Shown here: positions 32,171 to 33,133 of the stretch, in pieces
How the letters are laid out: each line of letters begins with the position of its first letter
Position numbering within the stretch: position 1 is the stretch's first letter
Assembly: GCA_005790505.1 (NCBI GenBank)
Contig: SXUP01000038.1
Location: 1 to 33,133, forward strand
Length of the DNA stretch: 33,133 bases
Reading direction: 5' to 3'
Origin: Actinomycetota bacterium
Lineage (GTDB): Bacteria > Actinomycetota > Acidimicrobiia > Acidimicrobiales > Ilumatobacteraceae
Position numbers and translations under genes: made by a program
The notes under the pieces: model-generated
The model's database searches: none
What the model was told of the DNA's origin: nothing
The model's input: only the letters and a program-made list of their open reading frames with translations

Positions 32171-32710
32171 ATGGGATTCCCGCATCCCACTCCTGATCTG
32201 CCCGGTAAATGGCCCGTGCTTCGAGCCGAAGTCGCATCGGTTCAACTACCCGACCGAGAATCTGAGCAACTTTTACGACTTCTTGATTCTGATTCTTTGA
32301 CAAATCAAGAGCCTGCACACATCTGCGCGACTGCATGGGTGTTTAGTCAAAATCTCGAACAGATACTTCTGGTGCAGCACCCCACGTTGGGTTGGAGCAT
32401 GCCTGGCGGGCATCTGAACCGACACGAAACAAGCAGGAATGGTGCATTGCGAGAATTGCTTGAAGAAACCGGCCTAGATACTGCGACATTGCAAATAGTA
32501 GGTGACGCTCCTGCAATTATTCATCAACATCGCACTGTGGGAGAAATACCACACCAACATTGGAATATTGGCTGGCTCTGCATCGGTGACTCTGGAGTGC
32601 CGTTGGCGTCATCTCATAACGCTCAATGGTGGCTGATTGATGAGTTGCCGAGTGGTCCCGATGATCGAGTTGTTGGGATAACGAGACTTCGCAACCTTTT
32701 AGATTTGTAA
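32171..32710 (+). CDS. NUDIX hydrolase
   Basis: 179 residues. The Nudix box is complete: G-x5-E-x7-RELLEETGL, read from GHLNRHETSRNGALRELLEE, with the preceding GWSMPGG strand. An N-terminal helical extension of about 45 residues precedes the catalytic domain, and HQHWNIGWLCIG lies after it. It hydrolyses a nucleoside diphosphate linked to some group X. Candidate substrates include damaged nucleotides, NDP-sugars and, given folE next door, dihydroneopterin triphosphate. No specificity motif lets me choose. Confidence 0.9.
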   Translation: MGFPHPTPDLPGKWPVLRAEVASVQLPDRESEQLLRLLDSDSLTNQEPAHICATAWVFSQNLEQILLVQHPTLGWSMPGGHLNRHETSRNGALRELLEETGLDTATLQIVGDAPAIIHQHRTVGEIPHQHWNIGWLCIGDSGVPLASSHNAQWWLIDELPSGPDDRVVGITRLRNLLDL

Positions 32711-32884
32711 TCGCAAATTAATCAGTACCAAGATCAGAAAACACGGACTAGACACCCCTGACAGCAAGGTCACCAACTGACCCGTTGTTCTGATCGACCC
32801 GAGTAAGGTCCGACGCACAAAGTCCCAGTCTCTGTGGAGAAACTGGGACTTCAATGCGTGGCGAGAGTTTTTCAACTCACACCT
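32711..32884. other. non-coding spacer with small inverted repeats
   Basis: No coding sequence is credible between the NUDIX gene and the tRNA remnant. It contains GGTCA-ccaac-TGACC at 32768-32782 and the strong hairpin at 32820-32851. A minus-strand ORF crosses this region but is an artefact of the tRNA sequence. Confidence 0.6.
32820..32851 (-). terminator. strong hairpin, probable terminator of the original tRNA-Arg transcript
   Basis: AAGTCCCAGT and ACTGGGACTT form a perfect 10-bp stem with a 12-base loop, lying 33 bases past the encoded CCA end of the tRNA remnant. On the minus strand the stem ends in CTTTGT, a short U-run. It could also terminate the convergent NUDIX transcript. Confidence 0.5.
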
Positions 32885-32929
32885 TGGTGGCGGGGGCAGG
32901 ATTTGAACCTGCGACCGGCAGATTAGAAA
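32885..32929 (-). tRNA. 3' half of a tRNA-Arg(UCU) gene, truncated at the anticodon loop (likely att site)
   Basis: Read on the minus strand: anticodon loop TTTCTAA (anticodon UCU), 3' anticodon-stem strand TCTGC, five-base variable loop, a perfect T arm (GCAGG-TTCAAAT-CCTGC), the acceptor 3' strand CCCCGCC, discriminator A and encoded CCA. Upstream of the loop the sequence should pair as GCAGA, but it reads TGGAT, and no D arm or 5' acceptor strand follows. The gene is therefore cut between its anticodon loop and 5' half. This is the standard core used by tyrosine recombinases of integrative elements, and the half next to the chromosome is the left-over one. Confidence 0.75.
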
Positions 32930-33133
32930 ATCCATAAGCCCATCCCTGTAAAACCATGACATCAACGACAAATATTTGAGGCGCTTCTACGCCGAAAAAT
33001 CGGTGTCCAGGCCCCCTGAGATAGATCCACATCCAATCAGATAAGTAACCCCGTAAGAATGGGGTTGGGAGGATGGATACAACCGCTACCAGCCACAGAG
33101 TGCGCTTTCTTATCTGATCCGAGTGAAGTACGC
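32930..33133. mobile_element. putative end of an integrative element or island entering from the right
   Basis: From the broken tRNA to the window end there is no ORF of note. The stretch has several small inverted repeats: GGCG/CGCC (32980-32993), CCGA/TCGG (32992-33003), ACCCC/GGGGT (33048-33065) and a 10-bp pair ATCAGATAAG (33036-33045) with CTTATCTGAT (33109-33118). Such repeats are typical of recombinase arm-binding regions beside an att core. No integrase is visible, so the identity is inferred from the tRNA junction alone. Confidence 0.35.

Noticed and set aside
32699-32971. Minus-strand ORF of 90 residues containing QVQILPPPP
   Set aside because: The peptide is simply the T arm and acceptor end of the tRNA-Arg remnant read in frame, a well-known artefact; it also crosses the strong hairpin at 32820-32851.
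32930-33133. Group I intron interrupting the tRNA-Arg anticodon loop
   Set aside because: The break is in the anticodon loop, as in known tRNA-Arg introns, but I see no P7-type GACTA/TAGTC core on the minus strand and the sequence next to the loop does not form a P10/ωG-like boundary. An att site explains it better. Finding the tRNA 5' half just beyond 33133 would reopen the idea.
1-33133. CRISPR arrays, insertion sequences or long direct repeats
   Set aside because: None found on reading through; no regularly spaced repeats, transposase or terminal repeats apart from the tRNA junction.

Overview
The window looks like a chromosomal segment of an actinomycetote, most plausibly an acidimicrobiial, freshwater/marine-type lineage (inference; no rRNA or complete tRNA is present to prove it). 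The grounds are a mycofactocin biosynthesis locus, two zinc-dependent alcohol dehydrogenases of the mycofactocin-associated NDMA-dependent type, an LCP-family wall protein, DUF4395, moderate GC, tightly packed genes with ATGA/GTGA-type overlaps, and frequent leaderless transcription signals (TAnnnT, six or seven bases, then ATG or GTG).

Layout. 1-1356 (-): the first 21 codons of a nucleoside hydrolase and an acyl-CoA dehydrogenase. 1402-3952 (-): MFS exporter and cysS, overlapping. 3953-4299: a 347-base divergent gap with a hairpin and a doubtful small ORF. 4300-8206 (+): valS and an LCP protein. 8223-12370 (-): an operon of two paralogous NDMA-type alcohol dehydrogenases, a MoxR-like AAA+ ATPase and a VWA protein. 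12512-17339 (+): the mycofactocin operon mftA-mftB-mftC-plsY-dedA-mftE-mftF, in which a PlsY-like acyltransferase and a DedA protein occupy the place where mftD is usually found; no mftD, mftG or mftR is in the window. 17308-21552: DUF4395 (-), an atypical alanine-racemase-like protein, a DUF418-like membrane protein, a ROK kinase (-) and uracil-DNA glycosylase. 21600-23561 (+): SRPBCC protein plus sulfatase. 23562-25953 (-): a putrescine pathway pair (aguA, aguB) behind a glutathione-peroxidase-like gene. 26040-30026 (+): amidase, a secreted RCC1-repeat/metallophosphoesterase fusion and a methyltransferase. 30030-31378 (-): quinone oxidoreductase and a cold-shock protein. 31540-32710 (+): folE and a NUDIX hydrolase.

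The right end (32885-33133) carries only the 3' half of a tRNA-Arg(UCU) gene, cut exactly at the anticodon loop. That is what an attachment site of a tRNA-targeting integrative element looks like, with the element extending off the right edge.

How the genes fit together: mftA/B/C/E/F would make and glycosylate the redox cofactor mycofactocin, and the divergently transcribed alcohol dehydrogenases are the expected users of it. The MoxR-VWA pair, translationally overlapped with the second dehydrogenase, is a candidate maturation chaperone for that system. The most noteworthy points are this expanded mycofactocin locus, the leaderless-start motif that resolves many start codons, the tRNA half-gene junction and the RCC1-phosphoesterase fusion.
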